The position numbers and the translations under genes are program-made. This document shows positions 50,623 through 60,785 of a DNA stretch of 64,000 nt, in pieces. The stretch is from Olsenella sp. An293 (GTDB lineage Bacteria > Actinomycetota > Coriobacteriia > Coriobacteriales > Atopobiaceae): contig NZ_NFIT01000013.1 of the NCBI RefSeq assembly GCF_002159495.1, forward strand, positions 1 through 64,000, written 5' to 3'. Under the pieces are notes generated by a model, which ran no database searches, was not told the DNA's origin, and saw only the letters and a list, made by a program, of their open reading frames with translations. The number at the start of each line of letters is the position of its first letter. Positions within the stretch are counted from its first letter, which is position 1.

Positions 50623-52208
50623 GCCGCGGGCTCCGGCAGCCCCGGCGTCCGGGTGACTTGCCCCTCGCTCACCGTGTACGTGACGCCCTCGGGGTCCTCC
50701 GGCGATATGACCTGCACGTTGAGCACCACCGAGGACTGCATGGAGACGAGCACCACCGTGTCGTCGCCGCGCTCGACGGCGAGCTCGCGCGCGCCCTCGA
50801 GGGTCTGGAACTCGTAGACGCCCCGCCCGAAGAGCAGGTTGACGTAGCCCCTGACGCCGCGGTCGCAGGCGTAGAGGGCGTCGGGGTAGCGCTCGGTCAC
50901 CTCGCGCGCGATCGCCGCGTCGTCGGAGCGGTGGGGGTTGTCCTTCACGTAGTGCTCGTCCGCGGCGTAGGAGGCGAAGTTCAGGGCCGAGGCGGCCACC
51001 GCGAGCGCCACGAAGGACGCGGCGCCCACGGTGCCGAGGCGCCGGTTTCGGGGCGCCTCGATCGCGTTTCTCGCGAGCTCGCACGCAAGCAGCACGAGCG
51101 GCACCGCCGCCTTCATCATGTCATAGCTGTACCGGCAGGCGTGCTGCTTCATGATGACGTTCTCCAGCACGGGGAAGGCCGAGACAAACAGCAGCGTCCC
51201 CATGACCGGAACGAGCGAGAGCCTCCCCCGCCGGGCCACGAGCGCGAGTGCGAGCAGGACCGCGAGCGCCGCGAGCAGCCAGCGAAGCGCCACGGGGTAG
51301 CCGGCGAGCAGGTCGAGGAAGGTGACGTCGGTGGAGGCTGCGTTGCGGGAGGTGAAGCTGAACAGCAGCGAACCCGCGAAGTCCGCCGCGCTCACGCGCA
51401 TGAGGTAGTGCGCGCAGAACAGGGCAAACGACGCGAGCGTCAGCGCGCCGACCGCGCAGGCCCTGCCCAGGGCGCGCGCCCAGCCGTCGCGCCTTCCCCT
51501 TGCGAGCTCGGCGATGGCAAAGCCCACGTTGGCGACATATCCCGTCCACTCGACGTAGGGGTTGAGAAGCGCGAGGACGTAGAAGGCGACGCGCCAGGCG
51601 CGCGAGCCGCGCACGGCGTAGTGGTAGTAGGCGGCGACCTGAAGAAGCAGCGTCACCTGCATGAGCGACTGATGCCAGTAGACCAGGCCCATGCCGTGGA
51701 GGATCTCCGGCACAAAGACGTAGAGAACCGCCCCGCCCAGGGCGAGCGCCTCCCGATGCGGGCTGCGGTCGAAGGCCAGCAGAATCAGGTGCACGAGCAC
51801 CGCCGCGGAGGCCGCGAGCAGCGTGGTTCCAAACAGGTAGAGGCTCGACTCGGCGACGGGCAGGCCGAGGGCCTTGATGAAGGCCCAGGCGGCCACAAAC
51901 CCCGCGGGCGAGAAGGACGTGTAATAGTAGTTGCCCGCGTCGTCGGGGATGGTGTGGCCCCAGGGGATGTACTTGTCGGCCGGCTCGCCGAGGGAGACGA
52001 GCGGGAGGAACAGGTGCTCGGACGCCGGCGTCTCGTCATAGGCCTGGACCGTGAGCAGGGTGTGCCACGTGGCGTCCTCGTTTTGGTACGCGATGTCGCC
52101 GGTCCGGAAGCGAAGCGCCGCGCTCGCGACGACCAGCGCGACGACCGCCACGTAGACCAGCGCCCTCAGCAGGGGGCGGCCAGACGGCTCGCGCGCCCCT
52201 TCCGTCAC
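50619..52208 (-). CDS. Multi-spanning membrane protein of unknown function
   Basis: The 529-aa protein has about ten to eleven membrane segments and a soluble C-terminal part (about residues 410-529), giving the outline of GT-C-type glycosyltransferases that use lipid-linked sugars. A first-loop acidic pair (YQNEDATWH) after span one could correspond to their catalytic Asp/Glu, which is an inference. GTG at 52208 with AAAGG upstream is the most plausible start. Its stop shares the palindrome CTAG with the stop of convergent ilvA. Target glycan unknown. Confidence 0.7.
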   Translation of the reverse strand: MTEGAREPSGRPLLRALVYVAVVALVVASAALRFRTGDIAYQNEDATWHTLLTVQAYDETPASEHLFLPLVSLGEPADKYIPWGHTIPDDAGNYYYTSFSPAGFVAAWAFIKALGLPVAESSLYLFGTTLLAASAAVLVHLILLAFDRSPHREALALGGAVLYVFVPEILHGMGLVYWHQSLMQVTLLLQVAAYYHYAVRGSRAWRVAFYVLALLNPYVEWTGYVANVGFAIAELARGRRDGWARALGRACAVGALTLASFALFCAHYLMRVSAADFAGSLLFSFTSRNAASTDVTFLDLLAGYPVALRWLLAALAVLLALALVARRGRLSLVPVMGTLLFVSAFPVLENVIMKQHACRYSYDMMKAAVPLVLLACELARNAIEAPRNRRLGTVGAASFVALAVAASALNFASYAADEHYVKDNPHRSDDAAIAREVTERYPDALYACDRGVRGYVNLLFGRGVYEFQTLEGARELAVERGDDTVVLVSMQSSVVLNVQVISPEDPEGVTYTVSEGQVTRTPGLPEPAA

Positions 52209-52429
52209 GTCGCCTTTGGCAAAGTGTGCGCCACCCACGCGGACCCCTCCCCGGACTCGTTCTCGCGGACCGACACGCAAGACTTTAGCAGGAATCTCGC
52301 CCCGGGGCCCGCGCGCCCCCGCGGAGGGCTCCCAAGGGGGATGTGTCAGTCCCTCGCCGCAGCGGGCCGCTCGCAGACGAAACGCTGCCGTTCGCGGGCG
52401 GTCACGACCCCGAAACACGACGCGCGTAG

Positions 52430-52620
52430 AGTACCAACCACTGAGCAAATGCGATGACAGGGCCAGTACGGGCCGCATCCGTCCCACAGCGAGCGGGCAG
52501 CGTGAGAACCCGCGCCGGACGGCCCCGAAGACTCCCTCGAGCAGCTCGCGAGAACCTCCGCGCCGGACGGCGGGCCACCCCCGCCAACGCGCCGAGAAGT
52601 ACCGCGCGCCGGCGGCCACC
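52430..52620 (+). promoter_or_regulatory. T-box riboswitch in front of the ilv operon
   Basis: The 472-bp gap before ilvD contains hallmarks of an actinobacterial T-box leader. GCGATGAC and CCAGTAC (52451-52469) resemble the Stem I region. GCGAGC (52489-52494) is followed by a Stem III hairpin GCGGG/CCCGC (52493-52497, 52509-52513) enclosing GTGAGA. A degenerate T-box GAGAAGTACCGCG lies at 52594-52606. Uncharged tRNA would pair here and raise ilv expression. ATC at 52477-52479 is one possible Ile specifier. The short Stem I suits the compact type known for actinobacteria. A CGAGG/CCTCG hairpin (52631-52645) follows. I saw no gene in this gap. Confidence 0.65.
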
Positions 52621-52680
52621 GTGACGGCTTCGAGGCTGCGCCTCGCATTTCTCACACACGACGAGGAAAGCGAGGTCAGC

Positions 52681-54345
52681 ATGCAGCTGAGAAGCGACAT
52701 GATCAAACGAGGGCTGGCGCGCGCGCCGCACCGCAGCCTCCTGGCGGCCGACGGCCTCACCGACGAGGAGCTCGACCGGCCGCTCGTGGCCGTGGTCTCT
52801 GCCCAGAACGAGGTCATCCCCGGGCACCTTCACCTCCAGCAGATCGCCGACGCCGTCAAGGCCGGCGTGCGCATGGCCGGCGGCACGCCGCTCCAGGTCA
52901 ACACCATCGGCGTCTGCGACGGCATCGCCATGAACCACGAGGGCATGCACTACAGCCTCACGAGCCGCGAGGTCATCGCCGACAGCGTCGAGTGCGCGGT
53001 CCAGGGCCATCAGTTCGACGCGATGGTCCTGATCCCCAGCTGCGACAAGATCGTCCCTGGCATGCTCATCGCCGCCGCGCGCCTGGACATCCCCACCGTG
53101 CTCGTCTCCGGCGGCCCCATGCTCGCCGGCCGCGGGCGCCACGGCGAGCAGACCGACCTCAACTCCCTCTTCGACGCCGTGGGCCAGGTCACCGCCGGCA
53201 CCATGACCGAGGAGGAGTGCTCCTGGCTCGAGAAGACCGCCTGCCCCACCTGCGGCAGCTGCTCCGGCATGTTCACCGCCAACTCGATCTGCTGCCTCGC
53301 CGAGGCCCTGGGCATCGCCCTTCCCGGCAACGGGACCGTGCCGGCCGTCTACTCCGAGCGCATCCGCCTCGCCAAGCGGGCCGGCATGAAGGTCATGGAG
53401 CTCGTCGAGAAGGGCGTCACCGCGCGGCAGATCCTCACCCCCGCGGCCATCCACAACGGCATGGTGCTCGACATGGCCTTCGGCGGCTCCACCAACACGA
53501 TGCTCCACCTCACGGCCATCGCCCAGGCCGCCGGCTGCCCGGTCACGATGGACGACTGGGACCGCGCCTCCGCGGAGACCCCCAACATCGTGCGCATCGC
53601 GCCCGCGGGGCCGCTCCACATCCAGGACCTGAACGACGTCGGCGGCGTCTCCGCCATCATCGGCGAGCTCGGCCGCACCGGGCACCTCGACCTCACCGCC
53701 CTCACCTGCCACGGCACCATGGCCGAGTGGGTCGCCTCCTGCCCGCCCGTCGACGGCGAGGTCGTCCGCAGCGTGGAAAACGCCTACTCCCCCGACGGCG
53801 GACTCAAGGTCATGCGCGGCAGCCTCGCGCCCGACTGCGGCGTGGTCAAGAAGAGCGCCGTCGACCCGGGCATGTGGCGCCACTCCGGCCCGGCGCGCGT
53901 GTTCGACTCCGAGGAGGCGGCCTGCGAGGCCATCTTCGGCGGGGCGATCAACCCGGGCGACGTGGTGGTCATCCGCTACGAGGGCCCGGCGGGCGGACCC
54001 GGCATGCGCGAGATGCTCACGCCCACCTCGGCAATCTGCGGCATGGGGCTCGCGAGCACCGTGGCGCTGATCACTGACGGGCGCTTCTCGGGCGCCTCCA
54101 AGGGCCCGTGCATCGGCCACGTCTCCCCCGAGGCCGCGGCCGGAGGCCCGATCGCGCTTGTCCTCGAGGGCGACACGATCGACATCGACATCCAGGCCGG
54201 CACGCTCGAGCTGCGCGTCGCGGACGAGGTTCTCGCCGAGCGCCGCGCCCGGTGGGAGCCGCCCGCACCCAAGTACGCCACGGGAGTCCTCTCCCGCTAC
54301 GCAAAGCTGGTCACGAGCGCAGACAAGGGGGCATACCTCTCATGA
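52681..54345 (+). CDS. ilvD: Dihydroxy-acid dehydratase
   Basis: The 554-aa Fe-S enzyme performs the third common step of valine and isoleucine synthesis. Cluster-binding cysteines lie in PSCDKI and ACPTCGSCSGMFTANS. The C-terminal IvD domain contains TDGRFSGASKG. The ATG follows GAGG at the end of the T-box leader. The stop overlaps the ilvB start (ATGA). It is the first gene of the ilvD-ilvB-ilvN-ilvC operon. Confidence 0.96.
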   Translation: MQLRSDMIKRGLARAPHRSLLAADGLTDEELDRPLVAVVSAQNEVIPGHLHLQQIADAVKAGVRMAGGTPLQVNTIGVCDGIAMNHEGMHYSLTSREVIADSVECAVQGHQFDAMVLIPSCDKIVPGMLIAAARLDIPTVLVSGGPMLAGRGRHGEQTDLNSLFDAVGQVTAGTMTEEECSWLEKTACPTCGSCSGMFTANSICCLAEALGIALPGNGTVPAVYSERIRLAKRAGMKVMELVEKGVTARQILTPAAIHNGMVLDMAFGGSTNTMLHLTAIAQAAGCPVTMDDWDRASAETPNIVRIAPAGPLHIQDLNDVGGVSAIIGELGRTGHLDLTALTCHGTMAEWVASCPPVDGEVVRSVENAYSPDGGLKVMRGSLAPDCGVVKKSAVDPGMWRHSGPARVFDSEEAACEAIFGGAINPGDVVVIRYEGPAGGPGMREMLTPTSAICGMGLASTVALITDGRFSGASKGPCIGHVSPEAAAGGPIALVLEGDTIDIDIQAGTLELRVADEVLAERRARWEPPAPKYATGVLSRYAKLVTSADKGAYLS

Positions 54346-56216
54346 TCACCGTTGAGGAGAAGATCGCCCGGCGACAGCGTGCCATCGAGGGGCGCCCGTT
54401 TGGCCCGGGCAGCCACACCGAGCACGAGGGCAAGACCATGACCGGGGCGCAGGCCATCATCGCCAGCCTCGAGGCCGAGGGCGTGGACACCATCTTTGGC
54501 TACCCCGGCGGCCAGGCCATCAAGATCTACGACGCCCTCTACGACTCCAAGAAGATCCATCACGTCCTCGCCCGCCACGAGCAGGGCGCCACGCACATGG
54601 CAGACGGCTACGCGCGCGCCACGGGCAAGGTCGGCGTGGTCCTCGTGACCTCGGGTCCCGGCGCCACCAACACCGTCACGGGCATCGCCACGGCCTACAT
54701 GGACTCCGTGCCGCTCGTGGTCATCACGGGCCAAGTCACTCGCGGCGTCATCGGCACGGACGCCTTCCAGGAGTCCGACATCGTGGGCATCACCATGCCC
54801 ATCGTAAAGCACAGCTTCCTGCTGCAGTCCACCGACGACCTCACGCGCACCTTCCGCGAGGCCTTCTACATCGCCTCGACCGGCCGCCCGGGACCGGTCC
54901 TCATCGACATCCCAAGCGACCTCTCCGGCTCCGAGATGGTCTTCCACTATCCCGACACCGTCAACATCCCGAGCTACCGCCCCACCTACAAGGGCAACGC
55001 CAAGCAGGTCAAGCAGGCCGCGCAGCTCATCTCCCAGGCGAGGCGGCCGCTGATCATGGCCGGCGGCGGCATCGTGGCCTCCCACGCCTGCCCCGAGCTC
55101 GTGGAGCTCGCCGAGCGCATGCAGATCCCCGTGGTCACCACCCTCATGGGCAAGGCGGCCATCCCCTGCTCCAACCCGCTCAACCTCGGGCCCGTGGGCA
55201 TGCACGGCTCCAAGTACGCCAACATGGCCGTGACCGAGTCCGATCTCATCGTCGCCTGCGGCGCGCGCTTCTCGGACCGCGTGACCGGCAAGGTCTCCGA
55301 GTTCGCCCCGCACGCCAAGATCATCCACATCGACATCGACCCGGCCGAGATCGGCAAGATCGTCAACCCCGCCGTCCCCATCGTGGGCGACGTCAAGGTG
55401 GTCCTCGCCGCGATCAACGAGCGCCTCGAGAAGATGGGCGCCGCGCCGCTGGCCGAGGCCTGGCGCGACGAGGTCTTCGAGTGGCGCGAGCGCTGGCCGT
55501 TCTACACCACGGACTTCGCGGACTACCCCGACAAGATCGCCCCCGAGGTCCTTCTCGAGACGCTCTCCGCCAAGCTCGACCCGCACGCCTCCATCGTCAC
55601 CACCGAGGTCGGCCAGCACCAGATGTGGGCCATGCAGAACATCCACCGCGAGCACGCGCGCACCTTCATCTCCTCCGGCGGCCTCGGCACGATGGGCTTT
55701 GGCTTCCCCGCCGCCATCGGCGCCAAGATCGGCTGCCCCGACGAGCAGGTCGTCTGCATCGCCGGCGACGGCTCGTTCCAGATGAACAGCCAGGAGATGG
55801 CAACTGCCAAGATCAACGGCGTCAACGTCAAGGTCGTCATCATCGACAACCGCGCGCTCGGCATGGTCCACCAGTGGCAGCACCTCTTCTACAACGACCG
55901 CTTCTCGTTCACCGAGCTCGCGGACAACCCCGACTTCGTCAAGCTCGCCGACGCCTACGGCTGGCAGGCCGCGCGCATCTCGCGGCCCGAGGAGATCGAC
56001 GCCGCGCTCGACGAGATGCTCGCCGCGGACGGCCCGTACCTGCTCGACGTGCTCATCCCCGCCGCGCAGACGGTCTACCCGATGGTCGCCCCCGGCGCCC
56101 CGATCGACGATATCATCGGCGCGCTCGACGTGACCCTCGGCGGCGTCCGCGTCACCGAGAAGGGCTTCGGCGAGGCCGGACGCCCGCGGCCGTCCCACGA
56201 AGGAGTTGATGAGTGA
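54342..56216 (+). CDS. ilvB: Acetolactate synthase large subunit
   Basis: The 624-aa ThDP enzyme condenses pyruvate with pyruvate or 2-oxobutyrate. The catalytic Glu is in LARHEQGATHMADGYAR, and the ThDP-Mg motif starts IAGDGSFQMNSQE and ends near DNRALGMVHQWQ. It is longer than usual at both ends: about 35 polar residues precede the family start (TMTGAQAIIASLE), and an internal ATG there is possible but without RBS. It overlaps ilvD by 4 bp and meets ilvN at its stop. Confidence 0.95.
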   Translation: MITVEEKIARRQRAIEGRPFGPGSHTEHEGKTMTGAQAIIASLEAEGVDTIFGYPGGQAIKIYDALYDSKKIHHVLARHEQGATHMADGYARATGKVGVVLVTSGPGATNTVTGIATAYMDSVPLVVITGQVTRGVIGTDAFQESDIVGITMPIVKHSFLLQSTDDLTRTFREAFYIASTGRPGPVLIDIPSDLSGSEMVFHYPDTVNIPSYRPTYKGNAKQVKQAAQLISQARRPLIMAGGGIVASHACPELVELAERMQIPVVTTLMGKAAIPCSNPLNLGPVGMHGSKYANMAVTESDLIVACGARFSDRVTGKVSEFAPHAKIIHIDIDPAEIGKIVNPAVPIVGDVKVVLAAINERLEKMGAAPLAEAWRDEVFEWRERWPFYTTDFADYPDKIAPEVLLETLSAKLDPHASIVTTEVGQHQMWAMQNIHREHARTFISSGGLGTMGFGFPAAIGAKIGCPDEQVVCIAGDGSFQMNSQEMATAKINGVNVKVVIIDNRALGMVHQWQHLFYNDRFSFTELADNPDFVKLADAYGWQAARISRPEEIDAALDEMLAADGPYLLDVLIPAAQTVYPMVAPGAPIDDIIGALDVTLGGVRVTEKGFGEAGRPRPSHEGVDE

Positions 56217-56701
56217 TGAACTACCTGCTCTCAGTTCTCGTCGAGAACAAGCCGGGCGTGCTCTCCCGCGTCACGGGCCTCATCAGCCGCCGCGGCTTCA
56301 ACATCGAGTCGCTCACCGTCGCCCCCACCGAGGACGAGAACCTCTCCCGCATGACCATCATCGTCGAGGCCGACGAGGTGGGCTTCGAGCAGATCACCAA
56401 GCAGCTCCACAAGCTCGTCTCGGTCTACAAGATCTCCGACCTCACCTACGAGGAGGCCGTCGAGCGCGAGCTCGTGCTCTTCAAGGTCCAGTCCTCCCCG
56501 GAGCGCCGGCACGAGGTCATCGAGATCGCCAACGTCTTCCGCGCCAAGGTCGTCGACGTGGGCAGGAACACGCTCACGATCGAGGCCACCGGCGCCGCGA
56601 GCAAGCTCGACGCGATGGAGGACCTCTTCCGCGGCTACGGCATCAAGCAGCTCACGCGCACGGGCAAGATCGCCATGGCCCGCGGCGCCCATGAGCAGTG
56701 A
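56216..56701 (+). CDS. ilvN: Acetolactate synthase small (regulatory) subunit
   Basis: The 161-aa subunit activates IlvB and binds valine for feedback. An N-terminal ACT domain ([37 protein letters not shown]) is followed by the conserved C-terminal domain (ELVLFKVQ, then [18 protein letters not shown]). GTGATG at 56213 offers two starts; AGGAG lies 7 or 10 bases before them, and the ATG is chosen. Its start overlaps the ilvB stop. Confidence 0.95.
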   Translation: MNYLLSVLVENKPGVLSRVTGLISRRGFNIESLTVAPTEDENLSRMTIIVEADEVGFEQITKQLHKLVSVYKISDLTYEEAVERELVLFKVQSSPERRHEVIEIANVFRAKVVDVGRNTLTIEATGAASKLDAMEDLFRGYGIKQLTRTGKIAMARGAHEQ

Positions 56702-56796
56702 CGAGAAGGGGCCGTCCCCTCTCATCGACCCGGCACCACCCGCCGTCCTTCTCGGCGGATGAGCATAGCAATAACGGCAAGACTAAGGAGAAAAGC

Positions 56797-57792
56797 ATGG
56801 CCGTCACGATCTACTACGAGAACGACGTCAACCCCGAGGTGATCCTGGGCAAGAAGGTCGCCATCATCGGCTACGGCTCCCAGGGCCACGCCCACGCGCT
56901 CAACCTCATGGACTCCGGCGTGGACGTCCGCGTGGGCCTGCGCGAGGGCTCCAAGTCGGCCCAGGCGGCCCAGGAGGCCGGCCTCAAGGTCATGAGCATG
57001 GACGACGCGGCGGAGGAGGCCGACGTCATCATGATGCTCGTCCCCGACGAGATCCAGCCCAAGGTCTATGAGGAGCACGTCAAGGACCACCTCAAGGCCG
57101 GTGACACCCTCGCCTTCGCCCACGGCTTCAACATCCACTACGGCTACATCAAGGCCCCCGAGGACGTCAACGTCATCATGTGCGCGCCCAAGGGCCCGGG
57201 CCACATCGTCCGCCGCCAGTACACCGAGGGCTCCGGCGTGCCCGACCTCGCGTGCGTGGCACAGGACGCCACCGGCGACGCCTGGGACATCGCCCTGTCC
57301 TACTGCTGGGGCGTCGGCGGCGCCCGCTCCGGCATCATCAAGGCCACCTTCAAGGAGGAGACCGAGGAGGACCTCTTCGGCGAGCAGGCCGTGCTCTGCG
57401 GCGGCCTCGTCGAGCTGGTGAAGGCCGGCTTCGAAACCCTCACCGAGGCGGGCTACCCCGAGGAGCTCGCGTACTTCGAGGTCTACCACGAGATGAAGAT
57501 GATCGTCGACCTCATGTACGAGTCCGGCATCCACTTCATGAACTACTCCATCTCCAACACCGCCGAGTACGGCGAGTACTACGCCGGCCCCAAGGTCATC
57601 AACGAGCAGTCCCGCGCGGCCATGAAGGAGATCCTCGCCCGCATCCAGGACGGCAGCTTCGCGCAGGAGTTCGTCGACGACTGCAACAACGGCCACAAGT
57701 GGCTGCTCGAGAAGCGCGAGGAGATCAACTCCCACCCCATCGAGAAGACCGGCGAGAAGATCCGCTCCATGTTCAGCTGGATCAAAAAGTAG
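56797..57792 (+). CDS. ilvC: Ketol-acid reductoisomerase
   Basis: The 331-aa class I enzyme converts acetolactate or acetohydroxybutyrate to the dihydroxy acid with NADPH. It has the Rossmann motif [15 protein letters not shown] and the Mg-binding Glu/Asp helices in [24 protein letters not shown] precedes the ATG. A 95-bp gap after ilvN contains the 10-mer GTCCTTCTCG. A REP palindrome follows the stop by 5 bp. Confidence 0.97.
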   Translation: MAVTIYYENDVNPEVILGKKVAIIGYGSQGHAHALNLMDSGVDVRVGLREGSKSAQAAQEAGLKVMSMDDAAEEADVIMMLVPDEIQPKVYEEHVKDHLKAGDTLAFAHGFNIHYGYIKAPEDVNVIMCAPKGPGHIVRRQYTEGSGVPDLACVAQDATGDAWDIALSYCWGVGGARSGIIKATFKEETEEDLFGEQAVLCGGLVELVKAGFETLTEAGYPEELAYFEVYHEMKMIVDLMYESGIHFMNYSISNTAEYGEYYAGPKVINEQSRAAMKEILARIQDGSFAQEFVDDCNNGHKWLLEKREEINSHPIEKTGEKIRSMFSWIKK

Positions 57793-57797
57793 CCTCT

Positions 57798-57828
57798 CTG
57801 TTAATTGGGGACTGTCCCCAATTAACAG
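57798..57828. repeat. REP palindrome (31 bp, perfect) after ilvC
   Basis: It is identical to 26669-26699: two 15-bp complementary arms around one base. At the 3' end of the ilv operon it could stabilise the message or help termination. Confidence 0.9.
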
Positions 57829-57832
57829 ACTG

Positions 57833-57867
57833 CGGGCCCGGTGCTGCCATCTGCGGCGCCGGGCCCG
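57833..57867 (+). terminator. Terminator hairpin of the ilv operon
   Basis: CGGGCCCGG (57833-57841) pairs with CCGGGCCCG (57859-57867), followed by TCGTTTG. The T-run is short, so it is probably helped by the REP hairpin just before it. Confidence 0.6.
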
Positions 57868-57950
57868 TCGTTTGGGGCGCGCCGCAGGAAGGAGAGGGGC
57901 GGCGCGCCCCGGGGAGGAAAGGGCTTGCGGGACCTGAGCCAGGGCCGGAG

Positions 57951-59129
<1,179 letters not shown>

Positions 59130-59207
59130 GATGGGCATCCTTCCGATCGTTCTTCTCGGTGGTTCTTGTCTTGCGTGGTCCCGGGCGCGCCCGGGAAGGC
59201 GGCGGCG

Positions 59208-60695
59208 TCAGTGCGGGGCGCGGCCGTAGAGCTCCATGAGCCTCTTGAGCCTCTCCTCGAGCTCGGGGGTGACGTAGCCGGCGGGCATGCGCCAACGCCA
59301 GTTCTCGCCCACGGTGGAGGGCACGTTCATCCGCGCCTCCGAGCCGAGCTCGAGAACGTCCTGCATCTGCACGACGGCGAGGTCGGCAACGGAGGCCCAG
59401 ACGCCGCGCATCATGCCCCAGCCCTCCCCCTCGTCGTCGTTGAGGCCGAGGTAGTCGCGCGCCGCGGAGGCGTCCGCCGGCAGGGCGTGCTCGAGCCACC
59501 CGAGCGCCGTGTCGTTGTCGTGGGTGCCGACGTAGGCCACGCAGTCGCGCGGGTAGGAGTGGGGCAGATAGGGGCTGCCGGTGCCGTCGAGGCTGTCGAA
59601 GGCGAACTCGAGCACGCGCATGCCCGGAAGGCCCGCGTCCTCGCGCAGGCGCGCCACCGAGTCCGTGAGGTAGCCGAGGTCCTCGGCGACGAGACGCTCG
59701 GTCCCGCAGGCCTCGCGCAGCCGCTCGAAGAGCGCGATGCCGGGCCCCTCGCGCCACCGCCCGCCCCGCGCGTCCTTGTCGCCAAAGGGGATGGCGTAGT
59801 AGGAGTCAAAGCCGCGGAAGTGGTCGATGCGCAGGATGTCATAGAGCCTGAGCTGGTACGACACGCGCTCGACCCACCACGCGTAGCCGTCGCGGGCCAT
59901 GCGCCCCCAGTCGTAGAGCGGGTTGCCCCAGAGCTGGCCGCCCTCGGCAAAGCTGTCTGGGGGGCAGCCCGCCACCTCGGTGGGGAGGAGCTTGTCGTCG
60001 AGCTGGAACTGCTCGGGGTGCGCCCACACGTCCGCGCTGTCCGGCGCCACGTAGATGGGGATGTCGCCCATCACGAGGACGCCCGCGCGCGCGGCGTATG
60101 CCCTCAGGTTGTCCCACTGCCGGAAGAAGAGGCACTGCACGCCCTTCCAGAGCTCGATGCGCTCGGAGAGCTCGCGGCGCGCCTCGTCGAGCGCGGGCGC
60201 CTCGCGGCGCTTGAGGGGCTCGGGCCACGCGGTCCACGGCGCCCCTCCCCGGCTGTCCTTGATGGCCATGAAGAGGGCGTAGTCCTCGAGCCACGCCGAC
60301 TCGCGCGCGCAGAACGCCGCAAGCTCCGCGGCTCGGCCCTCGCGCAGGCGCGCGACCGCGGCGCCGAGCACCGAGCGGCGCCCCTCGTAGAGCGCGGCGT
60401 AGTCAACGCGGAGCGGGTCGTCGCCCCAGGGGAGCCCCTCGTACTCCTCGCGCCGCAGGAGCCCCTCGGCCTCGAGGTCGTCGAGGTCGATCAGGTAGGG
60501 GTTGCCGGCGAAGGTCGAGAAGACCTGGTAGGGCGAGTCGCCATAGCCCGTGGGGCCCAGGGGCAGCAGCTGCCACACCGTCTGGCCCGACGCGGCGAGG
60601 AAGTCCACGAACTCGCGGGCAGCCCTCCCCATCGTGCCGATGCCCCAGGCAGACGGCAGCGAGGTCAGGGAGAGCAGGATGCCTGAACGCCTCAT
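59208..60695 (-). CDS. malQ: 4-alpha-glucanotransferase (amylomaltase)
   Basis: The 495-aa GH77 enzyme transfers glucan segments between malto-oligosaccharides in the cytoplasm. It starts with RRSGILLSLTSLPSAWGIGTMG. It has the catalytic nucleophile region LRIDHFRGFDSYY, the acid/base AEDLGYLT and the stabilising Asp in GTHDNDT. GGAGG precedes the ATG. The gene lies between the LacI regulator and the ATPase gene, which supports maltodextrin as the imported sugar. Confidence 0.95.
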   Translation of the reverse strand: MRRSGILLSLTSLPSAWGIGTMGRAAREFVDFLAASGQTVWQLLPLGPTGYGDSPYQVFSTFAGNPYLIDLDDLEAEGLLRREEYEGLPWGDDPLRVDYAALYEGRRSVLGAAVARLREGRAAELAAFCARESAWLEDYALFMAIKDSRGGAPWTAWPEPLKRREAPALDEARRELSERIELWKGVQCLFFRQWDNLRAYAARAGVLVMGDIPIYVAPDSADVWAHPEQFQLDDKLLPTEVAGCPPDSFAEGGQLWGNPLYDWGRMARDGYAWWVERVSYQLRLYDILRIDHFRGFDSYYAIPFGDKDARGGRWREGPGIALFERLREACGTERLVAEDLGYLTDSVARLREDAGLPGMRVLEFAFDSLDGTGSPYLPHSYPRDCVAYVGTHDNDTALGWLEHALPADASAARDYLGLNDDEGEGWGMMRGVWASVADLAVVQMQDVLELGSEARMNVPSTVGENWRWRMPAGYVTPELEERLKRLMELYGRAPH

Positions 60696-60785
60696 GGGAG
60701 AGCCTCCAATCCAAAAAACAAGTCGAAGTCGGTCGCGCGACCACGTGGTCGCACGCTTGCGGTGGTGCGGCGCCTGCGCGGGGCG

